A DNA stretch of 43,401 nucleotides from JADJOY01 sp964450125. GTDB lineage: Bacteria; JADJOY01. Location: the NCBI GenBank assembly GCA_964450125.1, contig CAYVDO010000012.1, positions 1 to 43,401 of the forward strand, read 5' to 3'. Below the pieces are notes generated by a model. The model ran no database searches. It saw nothing but the letters and a program-made list of their open reading frames with translations, and was not told where the DNA came from. A program made the position numbers and the translations under genes. Positions 1-7,723 of the stretch are shown here, piece after piece; the first letter of the stretch is position 1; every line of letters begins with the position of its first letter.

Positions 1-286
1 AGTCGACCACGAGCGACTCGACGAGCCCCCCGCCGAGGAGCACGGGCAGGAACATGTCGCCTGACGCGCCCCGACAGCGCGCGCTGCCCACGAGGGCCGT
101 CGCCGCCGTGCGCCCCTGACCGAGCGCGCCACCGAGAACCGCGATGCCGAGGCCGAGACCGGCCGCCACCGCGCCGAGGCCGCCCGCGCCCACCGCTTGC
201 TCGCCGCCTTCGGCGAACGCCGCCGGTGCCACGAACAGTACGGCCACCGCTGCCAACGCCACGACCATCCAATTCGAACGCTTCAT
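1..286 (-). CDS. atpE: ATP synthase Fo subunit c (3' end beyond window)
   Basis: Forms the proton-translocating c-ring of FoF1 ATP synthase in the inner membrane. The first 95 residues are visible. Residues 1-25 look like a cleavable signal peptide (basic start, hydrophobic core, AFA-EGG), then comes a Gly/Ala-rich first helix with LGQGR, a polar loop, and the start of helix 2 with the ion-binding Glu90 in GLVES. The ATG at 284-286 is preceded by a purine-rich AGGAAGGGG-type ribosome site. It is the last visible gene of atpZ-atpI-atpB-atpE, 129 bases after atpB. The polar loop reads Arg70-Cys-Arg where nearly all family members have Arg-Gln/Asn-Pro. The family call is firm; the coupling ion is not decidable from this fragment. 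Confidence 0.9.
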   Translation of the reverse strand, partial: MKRSNWMVVALAAVAVLFVAPAAFAEGGEQAVGAGGLGAVAAGLGLGIAVLGGALGQGRTAATALVGSARCRGASGDMFLPVLLGGGLVESLVVD

Positions 287-367
287 CTTCTCTTTCCCCT
301 TCCTTGCTCTTTGCCGAGCCGATCCGATCCCGACCCGGAACCGGACGAACGCGTGGTGATTTGCCTC

Positions 368-383
368 GCCCGGTGCGCCGGGC
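368..383 (-). promoter_or_regulatory. Intercistronic hairpin between atpB and atpE
   Basis: A perfect 6-bp GC stem (GCCCGG / CCGGGC) with a 4-base loop lies in the 129-base gap between atpB and atpE. There is no T tract on the transcribed side. In this position a hairpin may stabilise or separately dose the atpE message, which is needed in higher copy number. That role is inference; a chance hairpin in GC-rich DNA is the alternative. Confidence 0.35.
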
Positions 384-415
384 CCTGCTTGCGTGATGAG
401 GAGACTCCCGGTGGG

Positions 416-1117
416 TCAGTGATCGTGGCTGACCGCCATGCCGATGTACACCGTCGACAGGATGAAGAACACGAACGCCTGGATCAGACACACCATCAAG
501 CCGAGTGTGAGGAACACGACTGGGACGACGGCGTAGGTCATGTCCGTGAAGATCGAGACCGTCATGTGGTCGGCGAGCATGTTCGCGTAGAGCCGCAGCG
601 TGAGCGTCACTGGCCGGAAGAAGTGGCCGATGAGCTCGATGGGCACCATCAGCACGGCGAAGACCAGCATGAAGCCTTTGAACGGCCCGGTGAACTGCCG
701 CACGTAGCCCCAGCCGTTCTCCTTGATGCCGTAGTAGTGGTACGCCACGAACACGACCAACGCGACCGCCACGTTCGTGTGCGGATCACCGGTCGGCGGC
801 GAGAAGCCCGGGATCAGGCCCACCAGATTGTTGAAGAAGATGAAGACGAACACCGAACCGAGAAGCCACATGTACTTCTCGGGGTGATGGGGAATCACCG
901 AACGCACCGTGTTGGTCAGAAACTCGACGATCAGCTCGAAGAGAGCGCGCGCGCCGAACCGGTCCGCGGGCACGTCGGGATCGCGATTCAAGGCGGCGCG
1001 TGCCGACGCGCCCACCCACGCGATGAGGCCGAGAACGAGGAAGCTCGTCACCACGGTCGCCAACGTGGCGTTACCGTGAACGATCAGGTCGACCCATTGA
1101 AAGCCGTGATGTTCCAT
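416..1117 (-). CDS. atpB: ATP synthase Fo subunit a
   Basis: Stator subunit that provides the two proton half-channels against the c-ring. It has 233 residues with five to six hydrophobic segments. The essential arginine is Arg175 in TLRLYANM, equivalent to E. coli Arg210, and Gln213 sits in the last helix where E. coli has Gln252. I chose the ATG at 1115-1117 because an upstream in-frame start adds 20 polar residues that overlap the preceding gene. The chosen start lies 16 bases after the atpI stop. The ribosome site is weak, which fits translational coupling within atpZ-I-B-E. No F1 gene is in view, so the F1 genes must be elsewhere, as in many deltaproteobacteria-like genomes. Confidence 0.95.
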   Translation of the reverse strand: MEHHGFQWVDLIVHGNATLATVVTSFLVLGLIAWVGASARAALNRDPDVPADRFGARALFELIVEFLTNTVRSVIPHHPEKYMWLLGSVFVFIFFNNLVGLIPGFSPPTGDPHTNVAVALVVFVAYHYYGIKENGWGYVRQFTGPFKGFMLVFAVLMVPIELIGHFFRPVTLTLRLYANMLADHMTVSIFTDMTYAVVPVVFLTLGLMVCLIQAFVFFILSTVYIGMAVSHDH

Positions 1118-1133
1118 GCGCGTTCGCAGTCCG

Positions 1134-1475
1134 TCAGGTGAGCTTTGGGGGTTCGGGCACCGGCCGTCGAATCGCAACGGCCAGACAAGCGACGGGGAAT
1201 GCCGTAGTACCGATCAGAAAGGGAATGACCTCCACCTCGTAGAACCGAACAGCCAGGATCACGCTACCGAACGTCACCAGAATCTTGCCTAGAACACCGA
1301 GAGCGAATCGAAGCCCGCCACTCGGATCTCCACTCAGCATTCGCCGGGCGATTCGCTTCCAGAGCGCGAGGCTGAGAGCCAGTACCGACCAGCCGATCGC
1401 GACGCTCGCCGCGGTCCCTCGACCTTCGATCCAGAAGGCGCTCGTCACGAGCACCACACCCAGCAACGCGTGCAA
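1134..1475 (-). CDS. atpI: ATP synthase subunit I (AtpI-like)
   Basis: Small membrane protein of about 113 residues with four hydrophobic stretches (roughly 1-15, 23-38, 58-75, 83-103), the pattern of AtpI/ATP synthase protein I, which assists c-ring assembly. Its position between atpZ and atpB supports the call more than the poorly conserved sequence does. The TTG start at 1473-1475 may be too far downstream. The frame stays open leftwards on the minus strand as SEDPRLTLIERLHALL, and a CTG at 1509-1511 overlapping the atpZ stop, behind AGGGG, could be the true initiator. The family call is moderate and the start is uncertain. Confidence 0.7.
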   Translation of the reverse strand: MHALLGVVLVTSAFWIEGRGTAASVAIGWSVLALSLALWKRIARRMLSGDPSGGLRFALGVLGKILVTFGSVILAVRFYEVEVIPFLIGTTAFPVACLAVAIRRPVPEPPKLT

Positions 1476-1507
1476 CCGCTCGATGAGTGTGAGCCTCGGA
1501 TCCTCGC

Positions 1508-1792
1508 TCAGCGTTCCCCTTCTCCTTCGCCGCCTCTACGTACGTCGCGGCCTCGCATGCTGTGGACCAGGACGATGAGCCCGTGAATCCCCGCGCTCAT
1601 TCCGGCGATGGCGCCGCCGAGCGTGCCCCAAGGTTCGATCGAGTAGCGCCTTCCGATCCACCCTCCCAGCCACAGGCCTCCGAGTACCGAGGCGCCGAAC
1701 TGGGTCGCCATCGCGAACCCATACCCCACCTTGAGCATCACGCCCGGCTCGCGTGAGCCGACGCCGGAATCGGGTTGGCCTTCCACGCGCAA
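1508..1792 (-). CDS. atpZ: AtpZ, FoF1-ATPase-associated small membrane protein
   Basis: 94 residues with two transmembrane helices (about 22-42 and 52-75). The GxxLGGWIGRR stretch and the GIxAGxxAGI-like helix match the AtpZ/AtpI family. It is the first gene of the atp membrane-sector operon. The TTG start at 1790-1792 follows AGGT at suitable spacing; an internal ATG at residue 19 (MLKVGYG) is a possible alternative. AtpZ and AtpI together are reported in other bacteria to act in ATPase assembly or cation transport. Here only the family and the position can be seen. Confidence 0.75.
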   Translation of the reverse strand: MRVEGQPDSGVGSREPGVMLKVGYGFAMATQFGASVLGGLWLGGWIGRRYSIEPWGTLGGAIAGMSAGIHGLIVLVHSMRGRDVRRGGEGEGER

Positions 1793-1846
1793 GGTGACCT
1801 GTTGCAGGGCACCGGTAAGGGTCGACGAGTTGCTGAAGGGCCGCGG

Positions 1847-1876
1847 TTTCTAGCACGCGACTTCGCAACGCGTCAA
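1847..1876 (-). promoter_or_regulatory. Candidate sigma-70-type promoter of the atpZIBE operon
   Basis: On the minus strand TTGACG (1871-1876) is followed after 18 bases by TAGAAA (1847-1852). Transcription would start about 1840, giving a leader of about 45 bases to the atpZ start at 1792. The site lies in the only sizeable gap (1793-1938) between hemL and atpZ, so the atp genes may be transcribed apart from hemL. One hexamer is near-perfect and the other fair. Confidence 0.45.
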
Positions 1877-1938
1877 CAAAACCCAGGGCCTGGAAATGCG
1901 CGGAGCTACAGCCGGTTGTGGTCGGCCGCTTCCGAGGC

Positions 1939-3234
1939 TCAACCCGTCCCGCTCAGCTGCGCGAACGCGCGGCGGGCGACGTCCACGACCAAGTCCACGT
2001 CGCCCTCCGTGAGCGCGGTCGAGACCATCGCTGCCTCGAACTGAGAAGGCGGCAGGTAGACGCCACCTTCGAGCATCGCGCGGAAGAAAGCGCCGAACCG
2101 GGACACGTCGGACCGCAACGCTGAGGTGTAGTCGGTCACGGGGCCAGCCTGGAAGAACACCGTGAGCAGCGATGCCACGCGATTGATCGTCACCGTCACG
2201 CCGGCATCGCATGCGGCGGCCGCGAGCCCCTCGGCCAGCCGCGCCGCGCGCGACTCGAGCAGATCGTAGACCGTGGGGTCACCGAGAAGCTCGAGGGTGG
2301 CGATCCCGGCGGCCATCGCTAGTGGATTCCCCGAGAGCGTCCCCGCTTGATACACCGGCCCGGCTGGCGAGACCCGATCCATGAGCTCGGCTCGGCCCCC
2401 ATACGCGCCCACCGGCAGACCACCGCCGAGAATCTTCCCGAGGGTCGTGAGATCGGGTCGCACCCCGAAGCGCTGCTGCGCGCCGCCGGGCGCGACCCGG
2501 AAGCCGGTGATGACCTCGTCGAAAATCAGCAGCGCGCCACTTCGATCGGCGAGCGCACGCAAGCCGGCGAGAAAGCCCTCCGCGGGCGGCACCAGCCCCA
2601 TGTTGCCCGCCACGGGCTCTACGATGATCGCTGCCACCTGCCCGGGATGAGCGTCGAGCAGCGCCCGAACCGAATCGAGGTCGTTGTAGCGAGCCGTGAG
2701 CGTTTCCGCCGCTTGCGCCGGCGTGACGCCCGGGCTGTCGGGAACACCGAGCGTGGTTGCGCCCGAGCCCGCCCTCACCAGCAGACCATCGGCGTGGCCG
2801 TGGTAGCAGCCCTCGAATTTGAGCACGAGCGAGCGCCCGGTGGCGGCGCGCGCCAAGCGCAGCGCGCTCATGCAGGCCTCGGTTCCCGAGCTCACCAGCC
2901 GCACGCGCTCGATCCAGGGCATGCGCTCCACGACGAGATCGGCGAGACGAACCTCACCGGGGCTCGGCGCGCCGTAGCTGGTGCCGCGGCGCGCCGCCTC
3001 GTGAATCGCGCTCACCACGTCGGGGTGAGCGTGGCCGACGATCATCGGTCCCCACGAGCTGAGCAGATCGACGTACTCGTTGCCGTCGACGTCCACGAGC
3101 CGCGCACCGTGCGCGCGGGCGATGAAGCGCGGATCGCCGCCCACGGCGCGGAACGCCCGCACCGGGCTGTTCACGCCTCCCGGGATGCGAGTTTGCGCGT
3201 GAGCGAAGAGCTTGTGACTGAGCTCGGTACGCAT
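1939..3234 (-). CDS. hemL: Glutamate-1-semialdehyde 2,1-aminomutase
   Basis: PLP-dependent cytosolic enzyme converting glutamate-1-semialdehyde to 5-aminolevulinate in the C5 haem/tetrapyrrole pathway. With the ATG at 3232-3234 it has 431 residues, the usual length. Features include IPGGVNSPVRAF near the N-terminus, SSGTEA at 115-120, YHGHADGLLV at 144-153, FDEV with Asp239, and the PLP lysine Lys267 in TTLGKILGGGLPVGAYGG. An in-frame TTG 42 bases upstream would add an unrelated-looking leader and is less likely. It is transcribed divergently from nuoA and in the same direction as the atp genes. Identification is very secure. Confidence 0.97.
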   Translation of the reverse strand: MRTELSHKLFAHAQTRIPGGVNSPVRAFRAVGGDPRFIARAHGARLVDVDGNEYVDLLSSWGPMIVGHAHPDVVSAIHEAARRGTSYGAPSPGEVRLADLVVERMPWIERVRLVSSGTEACMSALRLARAATGRSLVLKFEGCYHGHADGLLVRAGSGATTLGVPDSPGVTPAQAAETLTARYNDLDSVRALLDAHPGQVAAIIVEPVAGNMGLVPPAEGFLAGLRALADRSGALLIFDEVITGFRVAPGGAQQRFGVRPDLTTLGKILGGGLPVGAYGGRAELMDRVSPAGPVYQAGTLSGNPLAMAAGIATLELLGDPTVYDLLESRAARLAEGLAAAACDAGVTVTINRVASLLTVFFQAGPVTDYTSALRSDVSRFGAFFRAMLEGGVYLPPSQFEAAMVSTALTEGDVDLVVDVARRAFAQLSGTG

Positions 3235-3246
3235 GATCGGCGGCGC

Positions 3247-3276
3247 GGTATAGCCGCCCCATTCCACGCTTGACAA
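3247..3276 (-). promoter_or_regulatory. Candidate promoter for hemL
   Basis: Minus-strand TTGTCA (3271-3276), 18-base spacer, TATACC (3247-3252). Transcription would begin about 3240, only some 6 bases before the hemL ATG at 3234, implying an almost leaderless message; no good ribosome site precedes that ATG. The rest of the divergent hemL-nuoA gap (3277-3404) shows a TTGACA on the plus strand at 3270-3275 but no convincing -10 for nuoA. Confidence 0.35.
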
Positions 3277-3404
3277 TGCGAAGTGGCATGAGCCACGGTT
3301 GGCGCGTTCGCCGTGCCGCGCTGCATCACGCGCCCGTCGAAGCCCGTCACGAGCGCTACCCTCGCCGGTCTCGAGCTCGAGGCCGCACGAAGCCGGTCTG
3401 CCCG

Positions 3405-3758
3405 ATGAATCCGTACATCCCGGTCTTGATCACGTTCGTCGCCGCGGGCCTCTTGATCGGGGTCTTCCTCTTCTTCTGCCACGCGTTCGGCCCCAAGCAC
3501 GCTTCCACGATCAAGAGCGACCCGTTCGAGTGCGGCAATCCGCCCACGGGTCCCGCCCACGACCGCTTCGCGGTGCGCTTCTACATCGTGGCGATGCTCT
3601 TCCTGCTGTTCGACATCGAAGTCGTGTTCCTCTATCCGTGGGCCATCCTCTTCAAGGACCTGGGCGGCCTAGGAATCGTGGAAATGGGCTTCTTTCTCAC
3701 GCTCTTGGTGGGCGGCCTCGCGTACGTGTGGTGGCGCGGCGCCCTCGAGTGGGAGTGA
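3405..3758 (+). CDS. nuoA: NADH-quinone oxidoreductase subunit A
   Basis: Membrane-arm subunit of complex I near the quinone site. It has 117 residues and three transmembrane helices. Family hallmarks are SDPFECGNPPTG in the first cytoplasmic loop (the conserved E-C-G motif), RFAVRFYIVAMLFLLFDIE in helix 2, and a Trp-rich end. The ATG at 3405 fits the usual N-terminus (MNPYIPVL); longer in-frame starts add arginine-rich sequence. It begins a seven-gene run A-H-J-K-L-M-N on the plus strand. NuoH follows after only 44 bases, where nuoB, C and D would normally lie. No clear ribosome site is visible. Confidence 0.97.
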   Translation: MNPYIPVLITFVAAGLLIGVFLFFCHAFGPKHASTIKSDPFECGNPPTGPAHDRFAVRFYIVAMLFLLFDIEVVFLYPWAILFKDLGGLGIVEMGFFLTLLVGGLAYVWWRGALEWE

Positions 3759-3802
3759 TCTTGCTGCCCCCGGCAACCCGCGACCGGTGAGCTGAGCGAA
3801 CC

Positions 3803-4885
3803 GTGGATCTGATCGCAATCCTCATCGTGGTGGCGAAGGTCGCCTTCGTGCTGCTCGTGGTGCTGCATTTCGGCGCCCTCATGACCTGGGCCGAGCGCAA
3901 GCAGGCCGCGTTGATCCAAGACCGCATCGGTCCCAACCGGATCAACATCCTGGGAGTGAAGGCGATCGGTCTCATCCAAATCATGGCGGATGGGATCAAG
4001 ATGATCATGAAGGAGGACTTCATCCCGGCGGGCGCACACCGGCTCTACCACACGCTGGCGCCGGCGATCGCCATGTTCCCCGCTCTGGTGGCGCTGGCGG
4101 TCATTCCCTTCGGGCCGAGCTTCGACGTCGGGGGCCGGCACATCGAGATGCAGGTGGCCAATCTCGACGTGGGCATCTTGTTCGTGCTCGCGGTCAGCTC
4201 CCTCGGTGTGTACGGCATCGCGCTGGCGGGATGGGCGTCGAACAACAAGTACTCGCTGCTCGGTACCGTGCGCGCAACCGCCCAGATGATCAGCTACGAG
4301 ATCCCCATGGGACTCGCGATCATCGGCATCGTCATGACGTACGGCACGCTCGAGATGAACAAGATCGTCGAGATGCAGGGAGAGTATTTCCGGGTCGGCG
4401 GGCTGGCGTTGCTTCCGAAGTGGGGAATCTTCTACCAGCCGCTCGGATTCGTGCTGCTCTTCACCGCGCTCATCGCCGAGACCAAGCGCACCCCGTTCGA
4501 CCTGCCCGAGGGCGAGAGCGAACTCGTGGCCGGCTTCAACGTCGAGTACTCGGGGATGAAGTGGGGCATGTTCTTCCTGGGTGAGTTCGCCTCGATCGTG
4601 GTGGTCTCGGCGCTGATGGCCACGCTCTACCTCGGTGGCTGGCAGATTCCCTATCTCGATCTGATGGCGCTGCCGGCGCTGCCGAGGGTACTGCTCGGGG
4701 TCGTGGCGTTCTTCGGCAAGGTGATCGTGCTCTGCTTCCTCCAGCTCCTGATCCGCTGGACGCTGCCGCGTTTCCGCTACGACCAGCTCATGGATCTCGG
4801 CTGGAAGCGGCTCATGCCGCTCGCCATCGCCAACGTCCCCTTCACCGCCGCGTGGATCTGGGCCCTCGGCGGGATGCACGGCTGA
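3803..4885 (+). CDS. nuoH: NADH-quinone oxidoreductase subunit H
   Basis: Membrane subunit that joins the membrane arm to the hydrophilic arm and lines the quinone channel. It has 360 residues with eight or nine hydrophobic segments. Hallmarks are AERKQAALIQDRIGPNR in loop 1, the charged loop ETKRTPFDLPEGESELVAGF, and VEYSGMKWG. GTG start at 3803. The protein keeps the acidic loop that contacts NuoB and NuoD, so it should still dock on a hydrophilic arm even though those genes are not here. It is followed after 7 bases by nuoJ. Very secure. Confidence 0.98.
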   Translation: MDLIAILIVVAKVAFVLLVVLHFGALMTWAERKQAALIQDRIGPNRINILGVKAIGLIQIMADGIKMIMKEDFIPAGAHRLYHTLAPAIAMFPALVALAVIPFGPSFDVGGRHIEMQVANLDVGILFVLAVSSLGVYGIALAGWASNNKYSLLGTVRATAQMISYEIPMGLAIIGIVMTYGTLEMNKIVEMQGEYFRVGGLALLPKWGIFYQPLGFVLLFTALIAETKRTPFDLPEGESELVAGFNVEYSGMKWGMFFLGEFASIVVVSALMATLYLGGWQIPYLDLMALPALPRVLLGVVAFFGKVIVLCFLQLLIRWTLPRFRYDQLMDLGWKRLMPLAIANVPFTAAWIWALGGMHG

Positions 4886-4892
4886 GCCTGCG

Positions 4893-5432
4893 ATGAGTGC
4901 TGCGATCGCCTTCTACGTCCTCGCCCTCGGCGCGGTCGTCACCGCGCTGGCCGTCGTCCTGCTTCGCAATCCAATCTCGAGCGCGCTCAACCTGGTGTTG
5001 AGCCTGTGCTTCGTCGCCGGGCTCTACGCGCTCCTGGAAGCGCACTTCGTCGCGGCGGTGCAGGTCACCGTGTACGCCGGGGCGATCATGGTGCTCTTCA
5101 CCTTCGTCATCATGTTGCTCGACCTGGGCCGCGAGCCCATCCAGCACGGCCCCCCCGAAGGCATGGCCAAAGCCGCGGTGATGGGGGCGCTCGGCGCCGT
5201 TTTCGTGGGCGTGGTGATGGCCGCCACCCGCGGCGACATCCGCGCGCCGGGGAGCGCCGGCCTGCCGCCCGCGAAGGTGGCGGAGCTGGGCGGGAACTCG
5301 CGGTTGCTCGGGGAGCTGCTCTTCGGACCGTACTTGCTGCCCTTCGAGATCGCTGGCGTGCTCCTCGTCGTGGCGTTGGTCGGCACGGTGGTCATGGCGA
5401 AGCGTGAGCGTGAAGGAGGAGGCCTCTCGTGA
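4893..5432 (+). CDS. nuoJ: NADH-quinone oxidoreductase subunit J
   Basis: Membrane-arm subunit carrying the flexible helix 3 that relays between the quinone site and the pumps. It has 179 residues and five hydrophobic helices. The NPISSALNLVLSL segment and the helix VQVTVYAGAIMVLFTFVIML (pi-bulge region) are typical. The loop at about 85-130 is longer and Ala/Gly/Pro-rich. Its stop overlaps the nuoK start in GTGA (5429-5432), giving translational coupling, and AAGGAGGAGG within its 3' end serves nuoK. Confidence 0.96.
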   Translation: MSAAIAFYVLALGAVVTALAVVLLRNPISSALNLVLSLCFVAGLYALLEAHFVAAVQVTVYAGAIMVLFTFVIMLLDLGREPIQHGPPEGMAKAAVMGALGAVFVGVVMAATRGDIRAPGSAGLPPAKVAELGGNSRLLGELLFGPYLLPFEIAGVLLVVALVGTVVMAKREREGGGLS

Positions 5433-5731
5433 TCACGCTCGCGCACTACCTCGGGCTCAGCGCGACCTTGTTCGCGATCGGCGCGACAGGAGTGTTGGTG
5501 CGCCGCAACGCGCTGATCGTGTTCATGAGCGTCGAGCTGATGCTCAATGCATCTCACCTGGCGCTGGTCGCCTTCTCGCGCTTCCGCGAGGCGCTCGACG
5601 GCCAGGTGCTGGTGTTCTTCGGAATGACGGTGGCGGCCGCCGAGGTGGCCGTGGGACTGGCGATCATCATCGCCGTGTTCCGATCGCGCAAGACGGTGAA
5701 CATCGACGAGCTCAGGACACTCGAGGGATGA
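5429..5731 (+). CDS. nuoK: NADH-quinone oxidoreductase subunit K
   Basis: Small membrane-arm subunit, 100 residues and three helices, homologous to MrpC of cation antiporters. The conserved helix-2 glutamate lies in VFMSVELMLNA, and the second acidic residue is in the helix-3 stretch MTVAAAEVAVGLAIII. Start GTG at 5429 with a strong AAGGAGGAGG site. It overlaps nuoJ by four bases, and its stop overlaps a possible nuoL start (ATGA, 5728-5731). Confidence 0.97.
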   Translation: MITLAHYLGLSATLFAIGATGVLVRRNALIVFMSVELMLNASHLALVAFSRFREALDGQVLVFFGMTVAAAEVAVGLAIIIAVFRSRKTVNIDELRTLEG

Positions 5732-5751
5732 GCGGCGCAACCGGAGAGGCC

Positions 5752-7686
5752 ATGACACAGGTTCCGACGGCGTTGGCCGCGGTACCGCTGATCCCGCTGT
5801 TGCCGCTCTTCGGCGCGGCGATGAACGGAATCCTGGGCCGGAGCTTCAGTCGAACCGTGGTTTCGGCCATCGGCTGCGGCACGCTCGCGGCCTCGTTTGC
5901 GCTCACGGTGTGGGCGTTCCTGGCGTTCCCCGCCGGCGGCGAGCCGCACGTGCTCACGCTCTTCCCATGGATCCACACCGGCGGGTTCCACGTCGACGCA
6001 GGGCTGCAGATCGATCAGCTCTCGCTCACGCTGATGCTGGTGGTGACCGGAGTCGGCTTCCTGATCCACGTCTACTCGACGTCGTACATGCACGACGATC
6101 CCGGCTACGCGCGCTACTTCGCGTATCTCAACCTGTTCGTGTTCGCGATGTCGATGCTGGTGTTGGGCTCGTCGCTGCCGCTCATGTTCCTGGGCTGGGA
6201 AGGCGTGGGGCTCTGCTCGTACCTCCTCATCGGCTTCTGGTTCGAGGATCCCGCGAAGGCCAGCGCCGGCAAGAAGGCGTTCATCGTCAACCGCATTGGT
6301 GACGCGGGCTTCATCCTCGGCGTGCTGTGGCTCTTCCAGACCACCGGTCACGTGGATTTCGAGGGGATTCGGGCGGCGATCCAGTCGAATCCGGGCGTGG
6401 TGGCGGGCGCCGCCACGGGGATCGGCTTGCTGCTCTTCGTCGGGGCATGCGGCAAGAGCGCGCAGATCCCGCTCTACGTGTGGCTGCCGGATGCGATGGC
6501 CGGCCCCACTCCGGTCTCGGCCCTCATCCATGCGGCCACCATGGTCACGGCCGGCGTGTACATGATCGCGCGCCTCAACTTCCTCTACGTGCTGGCGCCA
6601 GTGGCGATGACCGTCGTGGCGTGCGTGGGGGCCGCGACGGCACTCTTCGCCGGCACCATCGGGCTCGCGCAGTGGGACATCAAGAAGGTCCTCGCCTACT
6701 CCACCGTGAGCCAGCTCGGCTACATGTTCCTGGCCGTGGGCGTGGGTGCATTCGACGCCGGCATCTTCCATCTGGTGACTCATGCCTTCTTCAAGGCGCT
6801 CTTGTTCCTCGGCTCTGGCAGCGTGATCCACGCCCTCGGCGGCGAGCAGGACATCCGCAAGATGGGGGGCCTCGCGAAGAAGATCCCGGGGACCTGCTGG
6901 ACGTTCGTGATCGGCACCATCGCCATCGCGGGCATCTGGCCGTTCGCCGGCTTCTACTCGAAGGACGAGATCCTGATCGGCGCGCTGACGCACCGCAATC
7001 CGGTGGTAGGCGTGCTGCCGCAGGTGCTCTGCGCCGTGGGCTTGGTGGCCGCGATCATCACGGCCTTCTACATGTGGCGCCTCACTGTGCTCACGTTCTT
7101 CAGCCCCTCGCGCATGGACCACGACGTCGAGCAACACGTCCACGAGTCGCCGGCTCCGATGCTGGGGCCGCTCGCGATCCTGGCGCTGCTCTCCGCTGGC
7201 GCCGGCGCGTTCCTGGTCCACGTTCGACCTCTCCACCATTTCCTGGAGCCGATCTTCGAGATCGTGGGGACCACGGCGCCGTGGGGACCGGTCGACGAGC
7301 ACGCCCTGCACACGGCCGAGTCCGTGCTCCCGACGCTGAGCGTGCTCGCGGCGCTCGCCGCTTCGCTCGGCGCGTTCGCGATCTTCCGCCGCGGCGTTCC
7401 CACGATCCCCAAGTCCGCCGAGCCGGTGCAGGCGCTGCTCGAAAACAAGTACTGGGTGGACGAGGGCTACGCGGCTGCGATCGTGCGCCCTTTCTGGGCC
7501 GTGAGCCGGTGGCTCTGGAAAACTGTGGATGCCGTCCTCATCGATGGCGTCGTCAACGGCGTCGGCGCGCTAGCGATGGCTGCCGGCGGTGCCGTCCGCC
7601 GCTGGACCACCGGCAACACGCAGGTCTACGCACTCTCGATCTTCTTGGGACTCTTGGCGCTTCTGGCCGCGCTCACGATCGCGTGA
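5752..7686 (+). CDS. nuoL: NADH-quinone oxidoreductase subunit L
   Basis: Distal proton-pumping antiporter-like subunit with the long lateral helix. It has 644 residues from ATG 5752, the usual size. The central Proton_antipo_M region includes GLCSYLLIGFWF, the conserved lysines around FIVNRIGDAGF, and the signature QIPLYVWLPDAMAGPTPVSA. The C-terminal part is hydrophobic with VENKYWVDE-like sequence (LLENKYWVDEGY) before the lateral helix. The ATG at 5752 follows GGAGAGG at good spacing; the ATG at 5728 overlapping the nuoK stop is equally possible and adds eight residues. Confidence 0.97.
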   Translation: MTQVPTALAAVPLIPLLPLFGAAMNGILGRSFSRTVVSAIGCGTLAASFALTVWAFLAFPAGGEPHVLTLFPWIHTGGFHVDAGLQIDQLSLTLMLVVTGVGFLIHVYSTSYMHDDPGYARYFAYLNLFVFAMSMLVLGSSLPLMFLGWEGVGLCSYLLIGFWFEDPAKASAGKKAFIVNRIGDAGFILGVLWLFQTTGHVDFEGIRAAIQSNPGVVAGAATGIGLLLFVGACGKSAQIPLYVWLPDAMAGPTPVSALIHAATMVTAGVYMIARLNFLYVLAPVAMTVVACVGAATALFAGTIGLAQWDIKKVLAYSTVSQLGYMFLAVGVGAFDAGIFHLVTHAFFKALLFLGSGSVIHALGGEQDIRKMGGLAKKIPGTCWTFVIGTIAIAGIWPFAGFYSKDEILIGALTHRNPVVGVLPQVLCAVGLVAAIITAFYMWRLTVLTFFSPSRMDHDVEQHVHESPAPMLGPLAILALLSAGAGAFLVHVRPLHHFLEPIFEIVGTTAPWGPVDEHALHTAESVLPTLSVLAALAASLGAFAIFRRGVPTIPKSAEPVQALLENKYWVDEGYAAAIVRPFWAVSRWLWKTVDAVLIDGVVNGVGALAMAAGGAVRRWTTGNTQVYALSIFLGLLALLAALTIA

Positions 7687-7723
7687 GCGAGCCTGCGCCG
7701 AAGCGAGTTGGCAAGGCGAGCCG

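Noticed and set aside
197..1141. Plus-strand frame opposite atpE and atpB
   Set aside because: His/Asp/Glu-rich shadow of certain ATP synthase genes.
3270..3298. TTGACA on the plus strand as a nuoA promoter
   Set aside because: No -10-like hexamer at 15-19 bases; the element is simply the complement of the hemL -35.
5554..7311. Long minus-strand frame opposite nuoK and nuoL
   Set aside because: Composition (Arg, His, Glu-rich, no hydrophobic core) is typical of a shadow frame; nuoL is unambiguous.
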